64,000 bases of DNA from Prosthecobacter dejongeii (lineage in GTDB: Bacteria > Verrucomicrobiota > Verrucomicrobiia > Verrucomicrobiales > Verrucomicrobiaceae): the NCBI RefSeq assembly GCF_014203045.1, contig NZ_JACHIF010000001.1, positions 682,001 to 746,000 on the forward strand, read 5' to 3'. The notes beneath the pieces are model-generated. The model was not told the DNA's origin, searched no databases, and saw nothing but the letters and a program-made list of their open reading frames with translations. This document shows, piece by piece, positions 35,701 to 44,163 of the stretch (position 1 is its first letter; each line of letters begins with the position of its first letter). The position numbers and the translations under genes were made by a program.

Positions 35701-38700
35701 GTCTCCCCTGGGGAGGGCCTCACGCATGCCTGGAGGCTGGCAAATGACGGGGCTCAACCTCCCGGCAAACTCCTGGGTGCGCGCCCGGGGCCGGGCCTAT
35801 GGAGGCCTGAAAAACGGCAGCTCTTACCTCGTGGAAAAGATCGTCCGTTACGGCAGCGCCCAGGCGAGTCTCGTGGTCGAGCGGCCCTCTGGAACTGCCT
35901 TGGGAAACCGCGCGCAGAAAGCCGACTTCGGGGGGGTTTTGGTGAATGCCTCCAGCAGCGTCATCACTTACAGGCTGCGAAACACTGGACCGCAGACGCT
36001 GACAGGACTCATCCTGACTAAAGACGGCCCGCAAGCGAGCAACTTCACCGCTTCCACCCTACCTTCCACCTTGGCTCCAGGGGCCAGTGCCACGCTGACG
36101 GTGACCTTTAACCCCAAGGCATTGGGGGAACGTTTTGCCGCCCTGCACATCGAATCCAACGACCTGAATAACAGTCCGTTTGATATTTTCCTCACGGGCA
36201 TCGGACTGAACAACGCTCCCACGATCACAGGTCTGACGGATATCACGATCAATGAAGATGATTTAGGACTCAATATCCCCTTCACCATTGGGGATGTAGA
36301 GACTCCGCTGGCAGACCTCACCGTCTCCGTCACTTCTAGCAATACAAATCTCACCTTTGGAACGCTCTCCGTCGGGAGCGGCACGGGAAGGGAACGCACC
36401 TTCAGTATTTACCCAAGGGCGAACCGATTCGGCACCAGCACGATCACCGTGCGTGTGGGGGATGGCACCACCACCACTGCCGTGCCGATCACTCTCACCG
36501 TACGCTCCGTCAATGACCTTCCAACCGTGACGGGTCTCACCACCCAGACGATCCTTGAAGACAGTGCCACAACAGCGCTCCCCTTCACCATCGCGGATGT
36601 AGAAACACCTGCAGAGGAATTGACCCTCACGGCCACTTCCAGCAATACCAGTCTTGTCCCTGAGGCCAACATCGTCTTGGGCGGCAGTGGGGAGGACCGC
36701 ACCATCACCTTGACACCCCTGCCGAATAAAAATGGCAGCTCTGTGATCACCATCCGTGTCAATGATGGCACTGCCAGTCGCAACTTTACTTTTACCCTGA
36801 CGGTGACTGCCGTTAATGATGCGCCCACGATCAGTAGCATCCCCAATCAGACCACGGACGAAGACACGGCCACTGCCGCCATCCCCTTCACCATCGCTGA
36901 CCTGGAAACGGCCCTCAGTGCCCTAGTGGTGACCGTTCGCTCCAGCAATAGCACACTCACGCCTAGTGCAGCTTTCACTCTCGGGGGGGCGGAGGCGAAC
37001 CGCACCCTCGTCATCACTCCTGCTGCCAACCGCAATGGTAATGCCACCATTACCGTTTCAGTCTCTGACGGGGCCCTGACCGTGGAGCGCACCTTTTCCC
37101 TCACCGTGAATGCTATCAATGATGCCCCGACTATCACTGGCCTCATAGATCGGCATGTATTCGAAAACACTGCCACGGGAACGGTGAATTTTAACGTCCA
37201 GGATGCGGAATCGGTCCCCTCAGCTCTGACGGTCACGGCGGCCTCCAGCAACACAGCTCTGGTGCCGAACGAAAACATCTTGTTAGGCGGCACGAACAAT
37301 ATCCGCACATTGAACATTACTCCAGCACCGGGTCAGAGTGGCACCACCCTCATCACCCTGACAGCCAGCGATGGCAGCGCCCAAAGAAGTGCCAGCTTCA
37401 CGCTGACGGTGGCGAATCTGCCCATCATCACGCAGCACCCCACCACGACTCAGGTGAGTGAGGGGGCTGAACTGAGACTGCGGGTGATCGCCACAGGAAC
37501 AGGTACCCTAAGGTATCAGTGGCGTAAAAATGAACAACCTATCCCGCTGGCGACGGCCTCCGAATGGGTCGTTGCAGCGACCGAGATTCGGCATGAAGGC
37601 ACCTACGATGTCATCGTTACGAATCCGGCAGGCTCCGTGCCCAGTCAGCCTGCGGCGGTGACGGTGCACCGCACTCCCTTCATCCAGCAGCAGCCGCTGC
37701 CCCAGATCATCCACCAAGGAAGTGCGCTGGAGCTGAGCGTCTCCGCACTGGGCCGCGCACCGCTGTTTTACCAATGGAAAAAGGGCAAAACAAATCTGCC
37801 CAATTCGAGGGCAGACCACTACCAAGTCACTGAGGCAGCCACAGCCACACATGCGGGCAGCTACTCCGTCGTGATCAGCGGCAGCAGCACCTCCAAAGAA
37901 TCGGCCCCAGCCCATGTGGCTGTGGTGGCCCCGGCATTGCCCAGCCTCAGTTTGAAAAAAGGTGGCGCTGTAAAACTGGCGAGCAAGGTGACCGCCCCGA
38001 AAGTGGCTGGGGTCACCCTCAGCTACCTCTGGCGCAAAAATGGCACGCCTCTCACCAATGGGCTTCAAGAAAATGGCGCACTTATCAGCGGTGCTGCAAC
38101 GGCCACTCTTTCGATCACCCAGACGAGCCTGGAGGACAGCGGTGACTATGACTGCCGGGTGACCCTGAATACCCCCGACCACTCGCCATTTCTGTTTCAA
38201 TCCCCAACGCGGGTGAGCATCGTGGATGAGGTGCCAGTGATCGAAGAAGTCACCCTGCCGACCACCCTTCTCGTCAGTGAACCCGTAGAGGCGGAAGTGC
38301 GTGCCACCCAAGCCCCGAAAACTTACTCTGCCGTGGGCCTGCCAAAAGGCCTCAGCCTGAATACAAGCACAGGCCGCATCACAGGCCGCCCTCTTCAGAC
38401 AAGTCGTTACGATGCTGCCACGGAGACTTACCAGCCGTTCAAGATCACCTTTTTTGCCCGCAATGATGTGGGCCTTAGCACAGCAAAGGAAATGTACCTG
38501 ACGATTGAGAAAACCCCATTTGAGGGTAGCTACATCGGCCTGGTAGAACGCGAGAGCCACAGCAATGGCGACTTGGGTGGGCGACTAGACTTCACCGTGG
38601 CCCCCACCGGCGTCGCCAGCGGCAGTCTCCAAGTGGCTAACCAACGATACGCCTTTAAGATGGCCTTGGACACGCAGGTGGCAGATCCCGGCAGCTTCCA

Positions 38701-39637
38701 GGCAACGGTGAGCATCCCCCGCAAGAAACCTTTTCTCACCGCTCTCCGCCTAACTTTAAGTGCGAACGCATCGGTGATTACAGGTTCGCTACAAGAAATT
38801 TCTTCCAGTGAGGAAACGCCGACGGATCCTGCTGCTTTGCTCATCCACCGGGTGACGCCAGCGGCGGAAATCGCGGGGGCTATTTCGGGCGACTACACGG
38901 TGGGCTTTCCCAGCGCCACTCCATTAGCAGAGGGCTTTGCCCGAGTGAAGGTGAGTAAAACTGGAACGTCTCAGTGGACAGGTCGTGCAGGTGATGGTTC
39001 TACCTTCACCTGCGCATCCAAGCTGACGACTTCCGCGCAGACCGTGCTGTTCCATGCACTGCTGGACAAGGACCAAGGCAGCCTGCAGGGAGCGGTGAGT
39101 ATTCACCCCACGACGCAGGATCTTGCGCCCCTCAATGAGGCCACGATCCCGCTGGATTGTCTGCTGTTGCCGCGCCTCGCCGGCACCCGTGATACCACCT
39201 TCCCGGGTGGCGTTCCTTTGCGAGCACTGACCCTGGTAGGGAACAAGTACTCAAAGGTCGAAAACTTCGATCCTCTTTTAGAATCTCCCGGCCTGGATCA
39301 GCCTTCGGCCGCACTTTCCTTTATGGGTGATCTCGATCTCAACCTCGCCGCATTTTCCCAAAGCTTCGCCGTGAAAGCACCTGCGAAAATCGTTATGCCA
39401 AAAGCTGGCCCTCTGAATCCCTACGGCGTCACCCTCACTCTAGCCTCCACCACAGGCCTTTATTCAGGCAAGTACAAGGACCTCACGAGTGGACGCAGTG
39501 GCAGCTTCAGCGGGGTTTTGGTGCGGCATTTGGGAACCTCGGAAAAGCGCGGTTTTGGCCAGTTCATGATCCCCCTCGGCACGGTGAAAGATCCGGTGCA
39601 TGTCGGCACCGTGCAACTTCAGGATTTGCTGCCTTGA
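32786..39637 (+). CDS. Giant exported surface protein: delta-60, choice-of-anchor D, cadherin-like and Ig-like domains
   Basis: 2283 residues. The ATG at 32786 follows a good AGGGGAAG. Signal peptide: LLGFLAFLTTVPLAEAQV. Domain order by rough residue: 30-380 delta-60 beta-propeller repeats (GGDFTQVGGIARNRLARLN, DGSVDLTFDP); about 385-490 a spacer with QWLRSGSAPEV; 491-592 a choice-of-anchor D/HYDIN-like domain; 595-932 a second delta-60 propeller; 935-1040 a second copy of the spacer; 1040-1142 a second choice-of-anchor D; 1143-1545 four cadherin-like repeats (INDAPTI, NEDDLG, LEDSAT, DEDTAT); 1546-1815 three Ig-like domains; 1816-1908 an He_PIG-like domain; 1910-2283 a beta-rich C-terminus. 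There is no LPxTG or PEP-CTERM. The structure indicates a cell-surface adhesin or exopolymer-binding protein. Confidence 0.88.
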   Translation: MMSLPPSRRFVLLGFLAFLTTVPLAEAQVLDATFDPNANDTVHVAVPLADGKILIGGDFTQVGGIARNRLARLNPDGSVDLTFDPDVTGFSDPPIFPTDFSGVKCLMVQADGKIILGGDFTHIGGTPRNRVARLNADGTLDTSFATGVSSDMGNGMIDRSTVDALAQQEDGKVIIGGDFLNVERQTTHGRLARLKTNGTLDTSFNAASTNIKSVQDLECLPNGQVVVSGQFSNEYKVMKLNADGTRDPTFAIANVTGRVLCLHTLPEGKTLLGSGFTHINGIARSSLARLNADGSLDTQFTTTGSVGSCLALQAGGSIVSSFSQLAADGSFTSLLPTQAGGICYGISLQKNGHILLCGDFTTVGGIPRSGIARIIPAEPPAESLTANSSTGVIQWLRSGSAPEVEKVTFDVWDNATLTWQPCGKASAISGGWQLTGLTLPGSSWIRAQGRVQGGTQSGSSWHAEQIHSYGTAVAELEVEAAGQGSLTDHQDTLSFGTQNWLVPGAAKELTLRNTGTADLTNIAITVIGEQGSDFGISGPAVTTLAAGASTTFTVTFTPQGASSREGTLLISSNDADERPFRVALTGTGVHEDPTLNLAIEGSYVYAATQHPDGRILLVGYLDSINHSTAATDLAWVNETGLASLPFSDSFRINQTAMMPDGKLLTTQSTFGYSKTVKRWTTSGSNDGTFVGRSEFNDGHSMIIYPTGEIIASIRLRNSSTNESFGNVYRFSADGSQVTTQNMGVGSYVNALALQEDGCYLVGGYFITPDGKKGLVRFLPDHNRDTSFMSAGSSSWFSDLTVNTLAIQPDGKILIGGDMEPVGGITREGIARVHADGSLDLAFAPKVNGLIESMILQADGKILIAGQFTEVNGIRRRHIARLFSDGSLDPQFDPDSDNWVHGLSLQKDGSILAGGIFSQIGNVSRQFLARLPNNIPVSESLTVSGNHEIQWLRGGSAAEISHVSFESWNGNSWSPLGRASRMPGGWQMTGLNLPANSWVRARGRAYGGLKNGSSYLVEKIVRYGSAQASLVVERPSGTALGNRAQKADFGGVLVNASSSVITYRLRNTGPQTLTGLILTKDGPQASNFTASTLPSTLAPGASATLTVTFNPKALGERFAALHIESNDLNNSPFDIFLTGIGLNNAPTITGLTDITINEDDLGLNIPFTIGDVETPLADLTVSVTSSNTNLTFGTLSVGSGTGRERTFSIYPRANRFGTSTITVRVGDGTTTTAVPITLTVRSVNDLPTVTGLTTQTILEDSATTALPFTIADVETPAEELTLTATSSNTSLVPEANIVLGGSGEDRTITLTPLPNKNGSSVITIRVNDGTASRNFTFTLTVTAVNDAPTISSIPNQTTDEDTATAAIPFTIADLETALSALVVTVRSSNSTLTPSAAFTLGGAEANRTLVITPAANRNGNATITVSVSDGALTVERTFSLTVNAINDAPTITGLIDRHVFENTATGTVNFNVQDAESVPSALTVTAASSNTALVPNENILLGGTNNIRTLNITPAPGQSGTTLITLTASDGSAQRSASFTLTVANLPIITQHPTTTQVSEGAELRLRVIATGTGTLRYQWRKNEQPIPLATASEWVVAATEIRHEGTYDVIVTNPAGSVPSQPAAVTVHRTPFIQQQPLPQIIHQGSALELSVSALGRAPLFYQWKKGKTNLPNSRADHYQVTEAATATHAGSYSVVISGSSTSKESAPAHVAVVAPALPSLSLKKGGAVKLASKVTAPKVAGVTLSYLWRKNGTPLTNGLQENGALISGAATATLSITQTSLEDSGDYDCRVTLNTPDHSPFLFQSPTRVSIVDEVPVIEEVTLPTTLLVSEPVEAEVRATQAPKTYSAVGLPKGLSLNTSTGRITGRPLQTSRYDAATETYQPFKITFFARNDVGLSTAKEMYLTIEKTPFEGSYIGLVERESHSNGDLGGRLDFTVAPTGVASGSLQVANQRYAFKMALDTQVADPGSFQATVSIPRKKPFLTALRLTLSANASVITGSLQEISSSEETPTDPAALLIHRVTPAAEIAGAISGDYTVGFPSATPLAEGFARVKVSKTGTSQWTGRAGDGSTFTCASKLTTSAQTVLFHALLDKDQGSLQGAVSIHPTTQDLAPLNEATIPLDCLLLPRLAGTRDTTFPGGVPLRALTLVGNKYSKVENFDPLLESPGLDQPSAALSFMGDLDLNLAAFSQSFAVKAPAKIVMPKAGPLNPYGVTLTLASTTGLYSGKYKDLTSGRSGSFSGVLVRHLGTSEKRGFGQFMIPLGTVKDPVHVGTVQLQDLLP

Positions 39638-39655
39638 GCAGTGAATCAACCGACC

Positions 39656-42600
39656 TCACTCCACCATCGCTGCCACCTGCTTATCCGTGGGTGGCAGAGA
39701 GAGGCGGTCGTGTTCATCCTTCACGGATTGCAGTGACTCCGGCGCCCGCCGGAACAAGACGGGTGACCACAGACGCTGGAGTTCCCACCCCTGAGCGCGA
39801 AGGACGCGTGTGCGGAAGATGTCCCACTCGATGGGGTCCGGCGTTTTATGGAATCGGCTAAAGTCCGTGAGCACCCCCACGGTCACATCCGCTGGCATCA
39901 GAGGGTGAATACAGGCCACATCCACACAGAAACCTTCATTGCCCCAATGAATGTGCGTGCCAGTCTGGTGACGATCCAGAAGGGCATGGCCAAAGGCCTC
40001 CGCGAGAGGGGAAGGCGTGGCGCTGTCCCATTTTTTCAATTCTGGCTGGGTGTCCCGGCGCATTTTTTCCAGTTCCTCCTGATAATGGGTAAAGACAGCC
40101 GCCAGCTTTTCAGCATATCGCAGGTAAGCATAAAGCTGGAGGCGGCCATTGGGAATCTGGCCCGGTGGTGTTGCCTCGGCCACGCTGTATTCTGCCGCAG
40201 GGATGGAGGTGAGCACATGCACGGCATCGCGAGCGCGAGTGACCAGGACATTCAGCCTCCGCCCACCTTCACGCTGAGAGAGCGCACCGAAGTTGCGGCG
40301 AAATTTGCCCTGCGGATCAGGACCAAAGGTGGTGCAAATGATCATCACATCCCGCTCGTCTCCTTGCACGTTTTCGAGATTTTTAACAAACAGTCCTTCA
40401 AAGGAATCCCTTCCCTTGCGACTCTTCGCCACCTCATACAATCGGGCAAAATCGGGGTCTTGAGTCACGCGGTTGGCGAGAGCGTCATGGATGGCCTCTT
40501 TTTGCGTGAGGTTAAAGCAGGCCACTCCGATGGAGGGAGGCTCGGGGTTGGCCAGCAGTTCGGCGATGAGGTTCACTGCAGCCTCCGCCTCCTGCACATT
40601 GGCGCGGTCCTGATAAACCCCATTGACCCGATGCAGGCGGATGGGGGTGCTGAGAGCTTTATTGCGCGGATGCCCCGGGATGGGCTGAAGGCGGGAGCCG
40701 TAGTAATGCTCGTTCGAGAAACCAATAAGCGCCTCATTGCGGCTGCGATAATGCACATCCAGGTAGGCCTCTTTCACATCGAGGTTGAGCGCGGCAGTGA
40801 GGAGGTCCTCCGCCTCCTGTTGCTGTTGATAAAACAGCTCTTCAGCCGTCTCCGCATCGCTATCGCCGGAATCAGCCAACGCCGATTCAAAGAAGCGCGT
40901 GGGCGGCAATTGTTTTTGATCTCCAGCGATGACCACTCGGTGACCGCGCAGCAACACAGGCAGGGCTTCTTCAAGACGGCACTGGGAGGCCTCATCAAAG
41001 ATGACGACATCAAAGATGGGCTGGCGGGGGAAGATCTGCGCAACAGTGGAGGGGCTGGCCATCCACACGGGGCAGAGATCATAGATCGGGTCTCCCCCTT
41101 CCACTTCCGCGCCAGTGGCCAGCATCTGGCGCAGTTTCAGCGCCTTCTTGCCTTTCACATACAGTCGCTGCCGTAGCCCAGCCCCTTGTTTATTGAGCTG
41201 AGATCCCGTGCTGGCCAGCAGGCGCTCACGCTGATGATTCACCCACAAAAACCGGATGTAGTCACCCACATGCTGCGGCTTCTCTTGAGACAGTTTTAAA
41301 AACGCATCAAAAGCAGCCTCGATACGCTCGCCATCCATGGCGGCAAGCTCCGGGTCCTGGCGCAGACGCTCGCGCAGCCCGTTCTCCACAGCCTGATGCA
41401 TGAAGGTGGCCCGCAGGTCTTCAAAGGCGATACCCTGGACAAGAAGCTTCCGCGTCGGATCCTGCAAGGAAGGGGGCAACTGCCCCAGCGCATGCTGAAG
41501 ACGCACCATGTCCTCCAACGAAGGAGCGTGTACCTGCCAACTGCGGGTGGTCTCCTGCACGCTGCCAGCGCTGAGCCACCGGGATAACAACTCCCTGGGC
41601 GCAGCTTCCGCGAAGAGCCCACTCTGCGCGACCAGCGTGGTGAGCTGATTCAATGCATGAGCCCACTGGCCCTCCTGCTCCAGCCTAACGGCAAGTGATT
41701 CCACGGAAGCCTGATCTTGCAAGCTGGCAGCCAACGAATCGGCACAGCCCAAGTTGAGCAAGAGAGCGTGGGTTTCCCAGGCCGTTTGGGCCACCTTCAC
41801 CTGCCTGTGCATTTCGACCTCCTCAGGTAAGGTGATGCTGGCAATGCCGGTGACACGGGCCAGCCAATCCGCCACGAGCAAGCGATATTTCACCCCCCGA
41901 TAAAAAGCCAGTCCCTGCTGCCAGCCTGTGGCCAGAGTTAACCCGAGAGGCATCAAGGCCGCATTTGCTGCCGTCTTTGTGGCTCCGGCAAACAATCGCT
42001 TGAAGAAACTCCCCGCCACACTTTCCCAGGCCTGGAGCGAGGCCAGATGCTGATTCACCAACGCCAACGTGAGCAATCCGGCGCTGCGTGCGCTGCTGAC
42101 GAGACTGCGATCCAGCGCTGGCCCCGCCTGCTCCAGCCAAGTGGTGACATCCGGCAGTTCCTTGCGCAGTTCTTGACGACGTGCTTCCGGCAAAACCACA
42201 CACGCCTGAGCGAACGAGAGGTCCTGCTCCGCGGCCAGTTCCCGCAGCAATTTCACCAACGAATCCCGCATGGCAGCCTGACCGGAGAGAGGCTTAGCGG
42301 GATCCAAGTTAGCGACCGCTGAAGTCGGCTTCAGCGCATCAGCCTTTTCGGCGGCAGCATGGAGAGCATCCAACGTGGCCCGAACATCTGAAGATGAGCG
42401 ACCCAGAAAATCCGCCAGACCGATGTCCAATAGATCGCGAAACGGATTGGCCGGGTAACCCGCCTTCTCCGCCCGGCGGCAGATTTCATCCAGCGAGGTC
42501 GAGGCCTCTTCCACCATCGCAGGCAACAGTGAAGGGATGGATTCCGCCAAAGCGGGGTGATCCTTGGCCGCATACTCCAGCCAGGCGCCTAACAAATCAT

Positions 42601-43978
42601 GAAAACTCTGCGCTGCCGCATCGGGAGTGAGGTGCAGCTTCTTCCGGCAGCCCTCCAGCTCCGCATGCAGAGCAGCGAGCTGCTTGTTGACCGAGTCGAG
42701 TTGACTGCGGGGATCCTTAGGCGAAGGCATGTCAGCCAGCGTTTCCAGCTTTCCTCTCAGGCCCATGTAGAAGTCTTTGCGATCTCCACTAGGATCATGC
42801 ACCACACCGCAGAGGTCACCGAGGCCGACGGCATCCAGGCGATACTTCACCACGTCCAGAGCCGTGCGTTTATCACAGACGAACAGCACCCGCTCCCCAC
42901 GGGCGAGGTGGTCTGCAATCATGTTGGTGATGGTCTGGCTCTTCCCTGTTCCGGGTGGGCCATGAACGACCAGCGCCTTGGCCTCGCGAGAGGCCAGCAC
43001 CGCATTGGCCTGGCAAGGATCAGCGGCAGAAACCAACCATTCCTGGGCAAAGTGACGCCCCTGGACCGCGATGGTTTCTTCCGCGGCCATTTCCTCCGAC
43101 ACCTCATGCAGCGCCTGAGGATTCAAAAAAGCGGACGCCGGTTCCTGCAAGATGGCCTGATTTTCCAGCATCCAGCGCGTGTCTCGCAGCAGGGACTGAT
43201 TGGACAGAGGGAAAAGCCCCAGCACGGCGGAGGGCAGCACCGTCACGCTCTTCGGCAGTTTTTCCAGCAGCGGCACGGTCTCTAGAAGCGTGTCACTATG
43301 GAAAGCAGGGGCTATGGGTAGATCCAGCAGCGTCTGAATCTGTTTCAGCAATTCCTCGACCTCACGCCACGGGTCTGCGGCTTCATCATCCAAATAAAGG
43401 TCTCCCAGAGTCTTGCCCGTCTGCCGCTCCAGCCAGGCGACGAGGGCTGGATTGGCCACCAGCAGGTCGGCCCCTTCGCCCACACATTCCAAGGTAACCC
43501 CGGCCCGTGAGGCGGTGCGCACCTGGATATTCACCGGCATGAGCAGCAGCGGTGCGAGCACGCGACTGGAGCCGCGCAGGGATTTTTCATCCGCCACCGG
43601 GGGCATGGAAATGAGGGGGAAACCGAGGGCTAGGCAGGATTCGCCATGGTCATTCATGTATTCCAGGGCGTCATCAGCCATGTCGCGCAGCTTTTTCAGC
43701 AGACGGGTTTGCTTCTGAAAGGCATCCCGGGCTTTCTTTTGTTCGTCGGACCACTCCGCCTCAGGAAAAGCAGGGGCGCTGAAGGCAGGCACCTTGGCCG
43801 GAAACTCGATTTTTCGCTTTTCCAGCAAGGTCTTCAGCGCCGAGGCTGGGTCCAGTCCCTGGAGTGAGGTCAGATCCATCCAGTCGCATCGCTGCCGGGA
43901 ACGGTGCGGCCGTGCATTCATGGACGGACCGTGGACGAGGCTGGCGAAGAGCCTCTGAAGCATTGTTTCGAGAATCAT
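39656..43978 (-). CDS. Superfamily 1 helicase with DUF4011-like N-terminus and nuclease-like C-terminus
   Basis: 1440 residues from the ATG at 43978; ATGs at 43921 and 43879 are alternative starts and none has a good Shine-Dalgarno sequence. The N-terminal third (LGFPLISMPP, RVLAPLLLMPVNIQVR) resembles DUF4011. The helicase has Walker A GPPGTGKSQTITNMI near residue 339, motif II VVIFDEASQCRLEEALP near 991, GDQKQLPPT as motif III, and C-terminal NVQGDERDVMIICTTFGPD and RRLNVLVTRARDAVHV as motifs V and VI. The last about 110 residues look like a REase_MTES_1575/Vsr-type nuclease (RTRVLRAQGWELQRLWSP), although the expected IE-x-DG is VGVLTDF and may be inactive. Such proteins act in DNA repair or phage defence. 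The convergent neighbour is the giant surface protein. Confidence 0.82.
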   Translation of the reverse strand: MILETMLQRLFASLVHGPSMNARPHRSRQRCDWMDLTSLQGLDPASALKTLLEKRKIEFPAKVPAFSAPAFPEAEWSDEQKKARDAFQKQTRLLKKLRDMADDALEYMNDHGESCLALGFPLISMPPVADEKSLRGSSRVLAPLLLMPVNIQVRTASRAGVTLECVGEGADLLVANPALVAWLERQTGKTLGDLYLDDEAADPWREVEELLKQIQTLLDLPIAPAFHSDTLLETVPLLEKLPKSVTVLPSAVLGLFPLSNQSLLRDTRWMLENQAILQEPASAFLNPQALHEVSEEMAAEETIAVQGRHFAQEWLVSAADPCQANAVLASREAKALVVHGPPGTGKSQTITNMIADHLARGERVLFVCDKRTALDVVKYRLDAVGLGDLCGVVHDPSGDRKDFYMGLRGKLETLADMPSPKDPRSQLDSVNKQLAALHAELEGCRKKLHLTPDAAAQSFHDLLGAWLEYAAKDHPALAESIPSLLPAMVEEASTSLDEICRRAEKAGYPANPFRDLLDIGLADFLGRSSSDVRATLDALHAAAEKADALKPTSAVANLDPAKPLSGQAAMRDSLVKLLRELAAEQDLSFAQACVVLPEARRQELRKELPDVTTWLEQAGPALDRSLVSSARSAGLLTLALVNQHLASLQAWESVAGSFFKRLFAGATKTAANAALMPLGLTLATGWQQGLAFYRGVKYRLLVADWLARVTGIASITLPEEVEMHRQVKVAQTAWETHALLLNLGCADSLAASLQDQASVESLAVRLEQEGQWAHALNQLTTLVAQSGLFAEAAPRELLSRWLSAGSVQETTRSWQVHAPSLEDMVRLQHALGQLPPSLQDPTRKLLVQGIAFEDLRATFMHQAVENGLRERLRQDPELAAMDGERIEAAFDAFLKLSQEKPQHVGDYIRFLWVNHQRERLLASTGSQLNKQGAGLRQRLYVKGKKALKLRQMLATGAEVEGGDPIYDLCPVWMASPSTVAQIFPRQPIFDVVIFDEASQCRLEEALPVLLRGHRVVIAGDQKQLPPTRFFESALADSGDSDAETAEELFYQQQQEAEDLLTAALNLDVKEAYLDVHYRSRNEALIGFSNEHYYGSRLQPIPGHPRNKALSTPIRLHRVNGVYQDRANVQEAEAAVNLIAELLANPEPPSIGVACFNLTQKEAIHDALANRVTQDPDFARLYEVAKSRKGRDSFEGLFVKNLENVQGDERDVMIICTTFGPDPQGKFRRNFGALSQREGGRRLNVLVTRARDAVHVLTSIPAAEYSVAEATPPGQIPNGRLQLYAYLRYAEKLAAVFTHYQEELEKMRRDTQPELKKWDSATPSPLAEAFGHALLDRHQTGTHIHWGNEGFCVDVACIHPLMPADVTVGVLTDFSRFHKTPDPIEWDIFRTRVLRAQGWELQRLWSPVLFRRAPESLQSVKDEHDRLSLPPTDKQVAAMVE

Positions 43979-44163
43979 GGCAGCGTCGTAAGAACCCTGG
44001 AGGGATTACGCGGGGAAATCCTAAAGTTCAAATCCTGTCTCACCCCTTCCCTCCAGTCATTTCATCCCATCCATGAACCCTTTTCATCCATGTCCTGGCC
44101 CAGAGACTGCATCGCTAGTTGCCAGCCGTGGGGGGTGCGCTACTCTCTACGCCCTTTCCCATC

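Noticed and set aside
36210-37420. CRISPR-like or satellite repeats in the surface protein gene
   Set aside because: Similarity between blocks is at the protein (cadherin-like) level, with diverged DNA and no spacers.
37508-38560. 350-codon minus-strand open frame inside the giant surface protein gene
   Set aside because: Shadow of the Ig-like region; the plus-strand frame is continuous and has domain matches.
39848-41176. 442-codon plus-strand open frame
   Set aside because: Antisense to the helicase gene in a high-GC region; no recognisable motif.
44018-44045. tRNA-like 3' end (GTTCAAATCCTGTCTC) upstream of zwf, next to the helicase gene
   Set aside because: The five bases on each side of the TTCAAAT loop do not pair, no acceptor or anticodon arm can be drawn, and no matching repeat was seen beyond the helicase gene. 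Probably chance.
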